NCBI GenBank assembly: GCA_902805475.1
Contig: CADCSX010000005.1
Coordinates: 2,801,501-2,865,500 of the forward strand
Direction: 5' to 3'
Origin: Entonaema liquescens
Taxonomy: Eukaryota > Ascomycota > Sordariomycetes > Xylariales > Xylariaceae
DNA: 64,000 bases
Each line of letters opens with the position of its first letter. Position 1 is the stretch's first letter. Positions 47,655-59,072 of the stretch are shown piece by piece. Under the pieces are notes generated by a model. The model did no database searches and had not been told where the DNA came from. It saw nothing but the letters and a program-made list of their open reading frames with translations. The position numbers and the translations under genes are program-made.

Positions 47655-47668
47655 AAAAAAAAAACAAA
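47655..47668 (+). other. polypurine tract of the LTR element
   Basis: A run of A residues, one C, then AAA lies immediately upstream of the 3' LTR start at 47669, as expected for the plus-strand primer. Its position agrees with the integrase orientation. Confidence 0.5.
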
Positions 47669-47833
47669 TATTAAAATTTTATAATCGTTATTATTAATTA
47701 TTAAAAAATATCATTATATTATATTATTTTAATAAATAATAAATTTTAAATATTTAATTATAATAATTTATAATGAATTTTTATATTTTCGAATAATTAA
47801 TTAATTAAAAATATATATATAAAAAACTTCACA
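47669..47833 (+). repeat. 3' LTR, 165 bp
   Basis: Begins TATTAAAATTTTATAATCG (the expected TG start mutated to TA) and ends AAAAACTTCACA. Same length as the 5' LTR, no gaps. Confidence 0.88.
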
Positions 47834-49500
47834 CATTATATATAATAAAATTATTTAATAATTTGAAATATTTATTATATTAAATAAACAATATAAATTA
47901 TATTATAAATAAATTATTTTATATATAATTTCGTATAAAATATTTATTTAAATATAATTTTTTTAAAATAATATATTATTTTTTTATAAAAATAATGTTA
48001 TTTTAATAAATAATTTATAATAATATATTTAATTTATTTATATAAAATTTAAATATTAATTATTAAATTTTAAATATTTAATTAATAAAATCGAATAACA
48101 TTTAATTAAATTTAATTTAATAATTAATTAAAATCGATTTTAATAAAATAATATATATAATTTATTATATTGTTCATTTTTCCACGTAAATTAAATCACG
48201 TAAATTATTATAAAAACTATTATAATTATAAAATATAATTTATTCGTTCGAAATTCGTACGTATATTTTACGCGTATTATAATTATATATTTTTAATATA
48301 TATTTTATATATATATATAATATAAAAAAAATAATAAAATTATATAAAAAATATAAAAAATAAATATAAATATTAATAAAAATAAATAAAATTTAAAAAA
48401 TAAAATTATATAATTTTTATAATTTTAAATATAAATATAAAAATTTAATATTAAATAATAAATATTTTTATTTAAAAAATTATAAAAAATTACGTAATTT
48501 TATTTTAATTATAATTAATAATTTTTATAAAATAATTTCGTATAATTAAACGTATTATTTAATTTATTAAAATAATGAAATTTTAATGAAATTATTAATA
48601 AATACGTACGTAAAAAAAATAATAATAAAATAATAATAAATAAACAAATAAATTAAAATTAATGTATTAATGATATTTAAAAAAAAATTATTTATTATTA
48701 AAAAACGGAAAAAACGCGTTTTTTATATAATTTAAAATATATAAATATTTTTTCGTATTAAATACGTATTACGTAATAATACGTACGGTTATCATTTAAT
48801 TATTAAAAATATAATAACGTATAATACGAACGTATAACGAAAATTAAAAATAAACGAAAACGGGTTAAATTTTTTCCGGTAAAAACACGGTTTTTACCCG
48901 AAAATTTATTAAAAAATAACACCGGTAATGTTTTAACCGTAACGGGTTAAATATATAAACGTAACAAAGTAAAAATAATAATAATAATAATTTTTATAAT
49001 TTTTATATTTTATTTATTTTTTTATTATTTATTTTAATAAAAATATATATTAAAAATATATAATTATAATATACGTAAAATATATATATAAATTTCGAAT
49101 AAATAAATTATTTTTTTATAATAATAATAAATTTAATCACGTGAAAAAATAAATAAATTTTTAAATAATTAAAATTTAATTTAAATTTTTAAACGTTAAA
49201 AATACGTTAAATTATAAAATATAATATTTATTAAATACATTATAATTATAATATATATTATTTATTAAATTTTATATTTTTTATTTAATCGATTAAAAAT
49301 TAATTAAAAATCGATTATTATTTTATTATTTTTTAATTTTTTACAATTTAAAATATTTTAATTAAATATTAATTAATTATTATTTAATATTTAATTAATT
49401 AATTTAAATTTTAAAAATTATAAATTAAAATTAATATATAAAATTATAATTTAATATAAAAATTATATTAATAAAATAAAAAAAAAAAAAACTTAATTTA
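47834..49500. repeat. A/T-rich flank of the LTR element
   Basis: Continues the mutated block to a sharp edge at about 49,500, where normal composition returns. The part around 48,840-48,960 keeps short G/C words (CGGGTTAAA, CCGGTAAAAACACGG). It contains a pair of inverted repeats described separately. No gene. Confidence 0.7.
48238..49103. repeat. inverted repeat pair, arms about 68 bp, 730 bp apart
   Basis: The left arm (48238-48306) contains TATTTTACGCGTATTATAAT followed by TATATATTTTTAATATATAT. The reverse complement of the right arm (49036-49103) contains TATTTTACGTATATTATAAT followed by the same TATATATTTTTAATATATAT. The differences are small and mostly at CG/TA positions. Weaker similarity seems to continue outward on both sides. 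It may mark the ends of a second mutated DNA transposon. Confidence 0.55.
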
Positions 49501-50558
49501 ATATACGTTAATAAAAGCGCTTTGCTATTTCGGGTTAAAAGTTAAGATGATGCGCTAAGATATAGTTAAGTTAACTTGTTTCCAAGCTAATGATCCATCC
49601 ATTCGCCCGCAGTAAGTGTTTTTGGAAATGTTCATCTTAGCCTTTGCGTGGCTAAAGTGGCAAGATTCTTCAATGTGAAGTAATTAGTTAATATGAAGGA
49701 AGAGAAATAATAGTTACAGCGAGTTTCTTACTCCTTTAATAGTCGTACTATTAGAAAATATAACTAGCGTTTTCTAAGAGGTGGAATGAAGCTACAACCT
49801 TCGCCAAGAGAATATTCATATGGTTAATTGCATGATGTCTTAACGGGGCTGCCCCTTTTCCTGTTGTTGGCAGACTTGGGCAAGCACACTCTCACTTACC
49901 TAGGTGCTGACACAAGCATGGTGCCTAGGAAATAGTGATTGATAGGTAGCTACTCTGGAAAAGGGGATGTCATCTCATATGAGGGAGTTGTAGCGCGTAT
50001 TAGGTAGTAGCTGTGAACCATTTCTGGATTAGTTCGCAGCCCCTTTTCCTACCGGGATTTGAGCTATGAATCGAGCCATGACGGGGGAAAGGCACTATAT
50101 GCTAGCCGAGAAAACAATACTGACTATATTTCTTGCTATTGAATGTGCAATATCTTATGATTCTATAAAGTCGGTCGAGTTTAGCGTATATATCAATGAC
50201 CAGTGGTTTCCGTATAGCGATGCAGAGTCATGATATGATAAGAAGGCATTTCTTTCCAATGATATATACTGGAAATGTCTTTTTCTTTAAGATAATGTGG
50301 GTATCTAGATACCTAGGTACCTATAACTTAGAATCTCGACAAATCATGTCAAAGTCGATGCGATATTCATGCAATAGGTACTACCATTAACTTAGCGTGA
50401 CTCTTGTTGTGTTTTATAACGCATTACATATCAGTTATTCAAACGTCGAGAGAGAGACATGCTACCTCATGGCTGATTACACCAACCGCGCTCCTCGCAT
50501 TCTGCGTTCTTTCATTTCTTCTAATCAATCCCCGCAGGTAGATAATTGCAACACCATT
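49501..50558. other. intergenic, A/T block edge to P450
   Basis: Normal-composition DNA with no recognised gene. It includes the palindromic word ACCTAGGTACCT (50311-50322). The 3' region of the leftward P450 lies at its right edge. Confidence 0.45.
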
Positions 50559-52512
50559 CTACCGCAGTCTCCGCCATCTGACTTTGATGTCTCGGTCAGG
50601 TGGTGTTGCAACTGCATTCGAATACCCAATGTCATCAATTGCGGCTCGGTCCGATTGGGATCCATCTGGTTTTATCCATTCAATGAACTCTATATCGAAT
50701 CTAGAGATGATCATTGAGACGCCAAGTAGGATCTCTGCATTTGCAATGAAACGTCCGGCACAAATACTGATTCCGCCACCTGTTTCATTTCAAGTCATTA
50801 AACCATCAGTATCAGCCTGCACTCAACGAGGTATTCTGTTGCTTCAATGATGGCATTATTGGGAACGTTGACAGTAAACTCACCCCAGGGGAAAAATGAT
50901 CCTGTTTTACTCGAAACAGAGAATTTAAGTTTCTTGACAGTATTTCCGGTCTTATCAGTTGCCTCTACTTCCCTAACGTGGCGGTAGCCCCAGAACTCAG
51001 AAGCCGGATGACCGGGTCTACCCCCTACATAGATATTTAGCGTTAGCCTCCTTCATAAACAAAGAAAATTGGACTAATTGATAGCTAAGCATCGGAATCA
51101 AAACAGTCAGAGTCACATACAAGCAGCTTCGTCAAGGTGTGCAATGTCAGTTGGGGCTTGGACTATAGATCCTTTCGGTAACGTATAGCCAGCAATTGTA
51201 ACCGGCTCCGTGCACATACGCGTGATGAGAACACCAACATGTAAACGCATCACTTCAGTGAACACTGATTGTAAGAGAGGCAGCGAAACAAGCGCCTGGT
51301 GGTCTAGGTAGACGTCCGAGGCGTAGTCAGTGATCTCCGCCTCAGCGATTTCTTCTTTGACTGCTTGGTAGAGCGCAGGATCCTGCAAAAGTTCAAACAT
51401 AAACCATGTGCAAATGGGAATTGCGTTGGAGTGAAGCCTACATCCCAAGTTACCTAGTCTGTTTTCAGCATATAATTCTAAGATTGAGGCCTACCCGTAG
51501 AGAAATAAAGCGAAGGCGCCGCCTATGCTTTCAGAGGAAAAGTCAAACGATTTTGCCCACCAGGCTAACCCCTTGGAAACCTGTGATCCAAAAATTGGCT
51601 CCCAGTCCGCCTCTCGGTCCGGGCCTGTCCAATCGAAGTCCCGGTCAGCAAGCTCATACCATTTACGGCACATACCTCCGAATCGGTCCCGGATGCGCTT
51701 AGCTGGCCTGTTGATCCAGGGCGGCAATCCAAAAGCCAGTGTCTCGGGTACCTTTTCATATTCCCAGAAGGCTTCTATCAAATCGGGATTTTGGTCGATA
51801 ATTCGCGGGCCCAGCACCGCTCGTGTTGCTGCAGCCGCCATATTCGATTTGAGAAAGCTGAACACCCCAACGTTCTCGACCCACTCATTAGTAGGGAAAG
51901 TAGCGAGCTCCTTAGTGAAGAATTTCTGAAAGGAGATCGCAAAGGCATTAATGGGGCGAGCGTTTATCAGTGTATTGTCATGCATGCGATGACTTGTGTA
52001 CCAGATACGCTTTTCAGGGGGTAGTTGCTCACTAGGCCCACGGCGCGGTAGATTAGCAGCGCCAGACCTGTCTGTGTAGAAATGTGCCATGTCGGTAGGC
52101 GTGTACCCTCCCGAATGCTCGAGAATACGCAGAATCCAAGGCTCCGAAGTAAATGATGACCGGAAAATTGTTGAAACATTATTATTACCAGTAATAAGAT
52201 ACATATTAATAGTACCAAGTCGACACTGCGCAATAGGTGTATCTTTTAGGATCTCGCTATAAGCATCACCAATTGTATAAGTAATGTTCACAGGAATTCA
52301 TCCTAATAGATATATGATACCCACCGTACCCTTTCCATAAAACGACGCTTGTTAGTTATAAACTGCCAGATATTAGACACATATGGGATGGTTTCCCTTA
52401 GACGAGGAGGCTGTGGTGAGTGCTTTTTGCTTTTCTGTTTATTAACGAAGGTTGTAACCAGTGGTAACAGCAATAGCAGCATGCTAAGTATCGTGCTAGT
52501 CAAGGCGGTCAT
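50559..52512 (-). CDS. cytochrome P450 (membrane-anchored monooxygenase)
   Basis: Haem-thiolate monooxygenase of the endoplasmic reticulum. Five exons on the minus strand, 52512-52325, 52256-51495, 51437-51121, 51024-50884 and 50779-50559, give 542 aa. A membrane anchor follows the start (STILSMLLLLLPLVTTF). The I-helix region reads LHSNAIPICTWFMFELL, the ExxR motif is EVMR, and the Arg-His meander reads RPGHPASEFWGYRHVR. The haem loop is FFPWGGGISICAGR, with the Cys476 ligand rebuilt from exons 4 and 5. The frame start before the ATG uses TTG, so I take 52512. The haem loop with Pro-Trp and three Gly recalls fungal P450s placed near CYP7/CYP8-type enzymes; no family number is claimed. The gene is intact. 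Its neighbour on the promoter side is the FAD oxidase pseudogene. Confidence 0.9.
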
Positions 52513-53120
52513 TTTGACAGTAGTCCGAAGATACAATTTGTGAGTAATTTTAAAGACGGTTACTAAGTGAAAACGATGATCTTATGGGTATTGCATCTGC
52601 TATCTTGTACTAAGTTTAGCATATGATGAAGCGGAAAGACTCTACCATAAATGATACACATATCATTCATTCCCCTCACCATGACTCTCGGAGCTAACGA
52701 ACCGGATGATAACGACACCCCGTGGAAGCCACCTAGATGTGCAGCTCGTCAAATATTGGCTCTATGATGCAAGTGGCATATGTCGGCATGTCACTACCTG
52801 TCACAAAGGTTGTCATTCACGTTTCACAATTGTGTTGAAGCGGTGAACATAACAGAATGATTGTTGGGATAACTACATGTAGGAAAATATCGTGTTGCAA
52901 TTTCTCCAGACCGGTCAGTTGCGTTTTAAGCAGACAGGGTTACTTCTTGATAGCCAGCCTACCTACGCAGCCTGCTTATACTAATGCAGATTCACGGCAT
53001 ATGCATATCGGAGACGAAGAAATCTATTGAAAATGTGACTCTAAGTGCTTGAGATAAGGCATCCACGTATTACCTATAGTCGTTATCCATTGTCGCTCAA
53101 AATTGTAGTTATGTTACCCA
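52513..53120. other. intergenic, P450 promoter
   Basis: Holds the promoter of the leftward P450 and the 3' flank of the FAD oxidase pseudogene, both on the minus strand. No gene seen. Confidence 0.45.
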
Positions 53121-54650
53121 TTAATTCGGAATCTTGAACCCTCCTGGAACATATGCGGCGAAGATATTTCTGGGGTCATACTCCTTTTGCACTTTGGCTA
53201 ATCTAGTCACACTAGCCTCCCCAAAACTTGCAATAGGATCCTGCCATGCCGCTGCATAGTTGAGGTATAGGAATGTGTCTAATGCACCTAGCTCTTCGGT
53301 CTTTTGTTCGATGGCTTTGATCAGCGCCTTCATCTCTATTTCGATCTTGCTATTATCCTCTACTCTAGACCAAATTACATTAAGAAGCACCGCCAATAAA
53401 GGCTCCTCTTGCTGTTTTTGTAACCCAAACGCGTTATCATCAGCATGTCGTGCGTATATATTTGGCGGCAAAGGATCCAGTGAGATGTTCCATATAATAT
53501 CTGCTATATCTTGTACAGCGCTTAAGCTAAAGTTCCAGGCCCTCACAGTCGCATTGATAGCTTCGACAGTGGGGTGAATAGTGACTGTAGCATATGCTAC
53601 CCTATAGCATAGATGAATAAGTATCTCCGAAGGTATGATTGATAGCTACAGCAACCAAGATGAACTGGAAAGGAGAACCTACTTTTGCCCAATCATTTGT
53701 TCCATTTCCGTTTCAACCGCCAGATCCGTCAAATTAGTTAGGTATTCGCAACGTACTATTTATTGACGGTGTGTCTAAAATCCGTTGGAATACTGGTGGG
53801 TTCTCTTCGTTTTTCGTATACTCGATACTATTGGCTATGAAGGATCCGTTAGCTGCGGTGTACCCAAAAGTGCCGATCAAGGAAGCAAACTCATCATAAG
53901 GAGCGTGCATACTAAACTCAGAAAGAGCCGCAATCTCTTCATCATACATGGGTCTAGCGTGAAAGGCTATCCCTCCCCATATATCACCTTGCTCGAAAGA
54001 TTGCATATCGATGCGGGTAAACTACGCCAAAGTTATTGACGCCACGCAAGTCCATCCGTAACGAGGCCCGAAGTAGGAAATACCGCCGCCGAGTGTAAGA
54101 CCCCCTACGCCTACACTAGCCGTCCGACCGCCGGCAACGCCAAGGTTGAGCGGATTAAGGTATGAATAAACGGCACCCTAGGTAGCACCACTGCCGATAG
54201 ATACTATCGCCCTGTCCAGATTCAATGCAATCGTATCCAAGCCTCTCAGGTCAATTGTCGCCCCGTCTTGGATGTTGGATGCTCCAACAGAGGTTGAGTG
54301 CCCGCCGGAACGAATAGCAAACTGGCATGGAGGGGCTGATGAGTTCCCTTTGGTGAGCACGCCAATAGCTGCCGACACGTCATCCGACGTCTTGGGCGAG
54401 ACAATGCAATGAGGATGTATATCACCCATTTGCAATGCAAAGTACGATTCGAGACATTCCGTATACGCAAGACTCCCAGGAAAGGATACCATTCCTTTGA
54501 GCAAAAGTGATAATGATAGGCACTGTCAATTTCATCATTAGATACTTAAAGATATGCAGATAGGTACCTGGTGCAGCCTGATGATCCGCAAGTGTCAAGG
54601 TGATAGGCACAACTCACGCAAGTTGCGATAGAACTTGTAACGTTCTCCAT
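53121..54650 (-). pseudogene. berberine-bridge-type FAD oxidase, inactivated
   Basis: Relic of a BBE-like, FAD-linked oxidoreductase (FAD-binding type 4). Exons traceable on the minus strand: 54650-54618, 54577-54568 (10 nt), 54494-53683 and 53601-53121. The flavin-binding half has VSFPGSL, CIVSPKTSDDV and IRSGGHSTSVGA, whose His is the usual covalent FAD site. Then GVAGGRTASVGVGGLTLGGG leads to YGWTC. The C-terminal half has FEQGDIWGG, and ends with YDPRNIFAAYVPGGFKIPN. Lesions: a TAG at 54178-54180 where family members have Trp; loss of about 35-40 residues plus a frame shift after GWTC (near 54,020-54,045); and a frame shift at 53734-53741, where CTAA is tandemly duplicated. These exclude a functional enzyme. 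Decay seems recent, since splice sites and most codons are still readable. Confidence 0.85.
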
Positions 54651-55521
54651 TTCTGCGGAATATTATAGTGACTTTATCAATCTATCTCAAATATTTCAAC
54701 CTTTTGCTGGCGCTGGTAGGCCATTTTATGCCTTTCCTATCAAAGCTACTAGTCATTACTCTTGACCCATCAGGAGCCAACAGATATCAAAATAGAAACA
54801 AATTAGGGTCTTTAAAGCTACAGCCGAGTGTTCTCCCATTCATATTATTGTAGTATTATTACTATCATTCCATTGTGTACCCAAATAGGTCTTTGTCTAG
54901 GACTTCCTGTAAGCGCTTACGAACGCAAAGTCCTAGTTACTTGCAACCTGCTTTATGAACCTTCATGTGCAACAAGGAATGCACCAATTCAGCCTACTAA
55001 TCGACCAAAATTGCAACCTTGAAGCTTTAACATAACCCCTTCTCGTGAGCATGGAGAATCTCTTACATACAACATCTCACAATGTCTCATGGCCTCAAGC
55101 CACCCATCCTCTAGAACATTTCCCACCAAGTCCCCCTCACTCCTAAGACGTAAGATAAGGCGAGCACGTGCCTGACCTATATCACTTTGCATTTGGATGT
55201 AGGGTGGGCGTATCATCGTCAATGATTCCCGAAAACTGTAACGGTATAGCATTGAGAGTTGGATGTTAGAACGTCTCCCGCATGCGCTAAGTATGCGTAG
55301 TGACAACTGTTCGGGTCGAAGTTTTCCAACTTCATTACAGACCAGCCCTCCTCCGACGCAATAAGTCAGTATGAAGCGTAAAGTAGTTAAAATAGCTCCT
55401 CTTCGCACCAAGTTGGTTTGCTATGAATGCGAGCTGAACTAAGATAGCCTGATAGGTTACCGTCTAGTTATTTTGATACATTTTCCTTTCTTGGACCCCA
55501 ATACACTTGCTGCTTTTGATT
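54651..55521. other. divergent region between the pseudogene and the second P450
   Basis: Old promoter side of the FAD oxidase pseudogene and promoter of the rightward P450. A frame at 54989-55411 (minus) has no family features. No gene supported. Confidence 0.45.
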
Positions 55522-57350
55522 ATGTCGTTTATATTGAACGCAACTATCGCTTCTGGGGCGATATCTTCCCAGCCTTTTCTATCTGAGACATACCGTCATG
55601 CTGGGAAATTCGTCACCTTCTTACTACCCGCCCTGTTAATTTGGAGAGCCTGGAGATTTACCATATCTCCGGCTTTACACCCCTCCCGGCCCAAAGAATT
55701 CCCCAGTTGGGTTCCATGTAGGCTGTCATTGAGTTAAATACACTGCCTCAAGTACTAATACAATTTCTTTAGATGTTGGTTAGTATTCACACCGCAGACT
55801 TTTATAGCTAGCAGTATTTATCTTGTATATTAGGTCATGCAGCTGCATTTTTTCGCGACTCAAACGGCTTACTTGCCCAAGCTCGGTGAGACCTATAATG
55901 GCCTAGAGGCAAGGTCTTAGCTTATATGGTTACTTAGGAAATATTTCAACGACAGTAATGAGCCATTTGCCCTGACTGTTCTTGGCATGACATTCTATGT
56001 AGTAACGCAAGCCAAGCACTCTGCAGAAGTGTACAGAAACACGGAAACACTCTCGTTTGAGGATTTCGTGCAGAGCCTCATGAGGACCAATGGGAATAAT
56101 GATTCTGCGATAACCGACATGTATTCAGCCCTCCCCATCGACAAGGCGGGATTCCCCAATCCCCAAGGTGAATCCCTTGGCGTGCTGGCCCAAAAAATGC
56201 ATATTCACCAACTCCATCCCGGCAAAAATTTGACTATCCTCCAAGAAAGAGTGTTCACCTGGATCAATAGTCATCTCACTTTGGAATTTCTACGACAGTC
56301 TATGCCTGCCAGTTCGAAAAACTTGGCACATGTCGAACTTCCCCTGTATCAATGGTGTTCTGATCACTTTGTTCGGCTTGGCCAACATGTATACTTCGGG
56401 GAAATACTCGACCGGGTTGATCCTGGACTTCCATCTGCGTTCTTCCAGTTCGATGAACTTATCTGGAAGATGCTCTATCAGTACCCGGGCTTTCTTTCAT
56501 ACGATATGTCATTACCGCGGTCCCGAATTATAGCTTCACTGAGAAAGTATTTTGCGATCCCTCGAGGGCAAAGAGAAGATGGCGCGGCCTGGCTAATCAA
56601 TGTAATGGAAGATGAAGCGAAAGCCATTGGGATTGATGACGATAATCTGGCCATCATAATATTCCACTTATATTTTGCGTAAGTTCTATGTCTTTATCCC
56701 CTTTATTTAAATGCTTAATCTAACCTTGACGGGATGTCCCATTTAGCATCAATACGAACACCCGTAAGACAGCCTTCTGGGTGCTAGCCTACCTTATCTA
56801 TAATCCGTCTCTCTTAGCAGCCTACCGTAAAGAGACTGAGCCAGCGTTCACCGGCCATACTTTAGTCAATCCGTTTTATATCCAGGATGCGGCCAATTGT
56901 CCACAAGTTGATGCTATATGGCACGAGACACTTCGCCTCTCGGGCTGGTCTGCTTCAGTTAGACTAATAACCAAAGATACAGTCATTGGCGGGAAGTTAA
57001 TGAAAAAGGGGAATCGCGTGCTAGTACCGCATAGACTATTACACTTCGATGAAAACATATTTGGTGAGATGGCCAATGAGTTCCGCCCTGACAGGTGGCG
57101 GAGAGAAAATCTTTGTCGAAGCTCATCATGGAGGCCATTCGGTGGTGGGAAGACCATGTGTAGCGGTCGCTTTTTGGCTCGTTTCTCGGTAACTACATTC
57201 GTGGCTACTATTTTACGGCGTTTTGACCTAGAGTTGGTTGGTAAGCCACCGTTTCCCCAGGCGGATGAGGGTCGACCAGTGCTAGGTACTATGTCGATTA
57301 AGGAGGGCCATGACTTCAACGTGAGACTCTTACCAAGAAAGATAGACTAA
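55522..57350 (+). CDS. cytochrome P450 with a 6-nt micro-exon
   Basis: Second haem-thiolate monooxygenase. Exons 55522-55717, 55773-55778, 55834-55885, 55938-56678 and 56747-57350 join in phase to 532 aa. A membrane segment (FVTFLLPALLIWRAWRF) is followed by PSWVP, then YVGHAAAFFRDSN. The bridge between them needs the 6-nt exon ATGTTG, flanked by AG and GTTAGT. I-helix region INTNTRKTAFWVLAYLIYNP; ExxR is ETLR at 392-395; meander FRPDRW; haem loop WRPFGGGKTMCSGRF with Cys470. The I-helix has Asn-Thr-Asn-Thr in place of the usual acidic-Thr pair, as seen in oxysterol- or prostacyclin-type P450s, so it may act as an isomerase or use a pre-oxidised substrate; this is inference. ATG 55522 is chosen because the upstream extension starts at TTG. 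Confidence 0.88.
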
Positions 57351-57949
57351 GGAATAATCACCCAAGGATCCGAGTAAATCCATGTTTTACCTAGATACCT
57401 GGGTACACAGCGTTTTGTAAGCAGAAGAGGGTGGAATAACCTTACAGCCTGGTCATTTTATTTCACTTAACTGTTTTGCCAAAGAGGAATTAATTTATTG
57501 AAGTTGATTAAGAGGTACTTGGAGGTCACATACAGAATCCGAGTAATAATCCTCCATGTGCCTTGCTGCCACTCGGCGTAGTATTTCAGCATTTACAGAA
57601 GGATCTCGGTGTGACATATCACCTACCCAAGGTACTAGCACAGAATTAGCGGTGCCTTATAAACTGCAATTACAAATGTACCTAAAGTAATACAGTGTTC
57701 AGAAGGGTTAGAGTAGGTAGGTAGGAAGTAGTATGCAGTACCATCACTATTCCAATATTTGGAAGATCCAGGTAATAGTTACACAAACGAGGGGTCATTG
57801 CAAGCACTCCCTCCCGGGCACTCTATCCATTCCACTATGTATCAGCTTAGACTTCTCTCAAACGGACAGCACGATTTTCCACCCATCTCACATCAAATAA
57901 GGAACATCCTTTACCTCTATTTTACTTGACACTTATCAACAGCGTCAGA
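57351..57949. other. intergenic, P450 to dehydrogenase
   Basis: 3' flank of the P450 gene and promoter of the SDR gene, both rightward. It includes TACCTAGATACCTGGGTAC (57388-57406) and TAGGTAGGTAGG (57714-57725). No gene. Confidence 0.45.
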
Positions 57950-59072
57950 ATGAGCACCATGAAAGGAACAGTGCTCGTCACAGGTGCCAATGGTGGCCTT
58001 GGAGGTGCTATTGCAAAGCAAGTCTCTTCTCAGCCAAAATATACTGGATACCATAGCCTCTTTGCGGTCCGTGACGCGACCACAGCATCCGCTCTTCGAT
58101 CCGCACTCTCAAACGCATCACACCCTCATGATCTTATTTCCGTTGACCTGACAAATCTTGATAATGTGCGTCAGGTTGCTGAGACTATAAATGCACGCGT
58201 CGCGGCGGGGGAAATCCCTTCTATCCAGGCGCTTATTCTCAACGCTGGGTTCCAGGATTTTGGGAAGCAGGTGTGGACTGAGGACGGCTTCGACGTAACG
58301 TTTAGCGCGAATTACCTTGGCCATTGGCTACTGACGCTGATACTTCTCAAGAGCATGAATAAAGATTCAGGTCGCATAGTTGTGGTTGGAAGTCAATCTC
58401 ACGAGTAAGTTCACATTCAACGTCTATCTGGTTCAGCCATGAAGCTACACTTTCCATAAGCTAATATAGAATCTGCCCGCATCTATTAGTCCTTATGACA
58501 AACGTAATGACAGTACAGGGGCTTTCGCGGACGAGAAGCACAAGACTTTTGTGACCGACGAAGCCAATTTTCAAGCGATAGCAAAAGGCACCTGGAGCTC
58601 TGCGCAGGAGGATCCGTCTTGGCGCGGCGGATTTCGTCGCTACGGTGCATCCAAGCTCTTCCTTATCATGATGATCCATGAACTCCAGCGTCGAATGGAT
58701 ATTGACCCCGTTCTAAATCATGTCTGCATTTTGGGCGTTGATCCAGGTGCTATGACGACGGGTCTACAGCGCTATGCATCCTGGGTGGTTCGGGTTCTAG
58801 TATTTCAGGTCATCTATCCAATCATTGTTTTTTTCATGCCTAACGGACCAGTGCGAAGCACGAAGATGTCAGGGTCGCGGGTGCTCCACGCCGCATTTGA
58901 TTCAAGCCCAGAGCTGGGTGAATCTCCCAAGGGTTTATATTTCCTTGATGAAGTACGATTTGAGACAAGCGTCGAATCCCGAGACGCGCACAAGAGAGAC
59001 TTGGTTTGGAAGGAAAGCGTGAAACATACTCACTTAGACCAGAGTGAAACCATTTTGAGTAATTGGCAGTGA
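57950..59072 (+). CDS. short-chain dehydrogenase/reductase (classical type)
   Basis: NAD(P)-dependent oxidoreductase. Two exons, 57950-58404 and 58490-59072, give 345 aa. The cofactor loop is TGANGGLGGAIA near the N-terminus (TGxxxGxG). Later motifs are LNAGF (NAG), ANYLGHWLLTLILL and GRIVVVGSQSHDPYDKRND, the last rebuilt across the intron. The catalytic pair is in YGASK. A hydrophobic stretch (WVVRVLVFQVIYPIIVFFMP) near the C-terminus could sit on or in a membrane. This long form resembles fungal SDRs of the retinol-dehydrogenase-like or WW-oxidoreductase-like type. Its position beside two P450s suggests a shared pathway, though none is known. The ATG at 57950 is the first in frame; the extension before it starts with TTG. 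Confidence 0.9.

Larger units (their letters stand above)
37246..47833 (+). mobile_element. RIP-degraded LTR retrotransposon (Ty3/gypsy-like)
   Basis: Defined by two direct repeats of exactly 165 bp (37246-37410 and 47669-47833) that align without gaps and differ almost only by C/T and G/A. The right copy ends in CA; the left copy begins with TG. The flanks are TATTA (37241-37245) and CATTA (47834-47838), a 5-bp target duplication with one C/T change. A purine tract lies directly before the right repeat. An integrase motif reads through on the plus strand at 43747-43782 once C-to-T and G-to-A changes are allowed. No open frame remains. The internal part of about 10.3 kb is long for gag-pol alone, so an extra ORF or a nested insertion is likely. 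Class is inferred from the integrase wording and the 5-bp duplication. Confidence 0.85.

Noticed and set aside
36412..49500. Centromere or integrated mitochondrial DNA
   Set aside because: An LTR element with a target duplication and RIP-type changes explains most of it. No mitochondrial gene or tRNA was recognised. A centromere cannot be judged from sequence alone.
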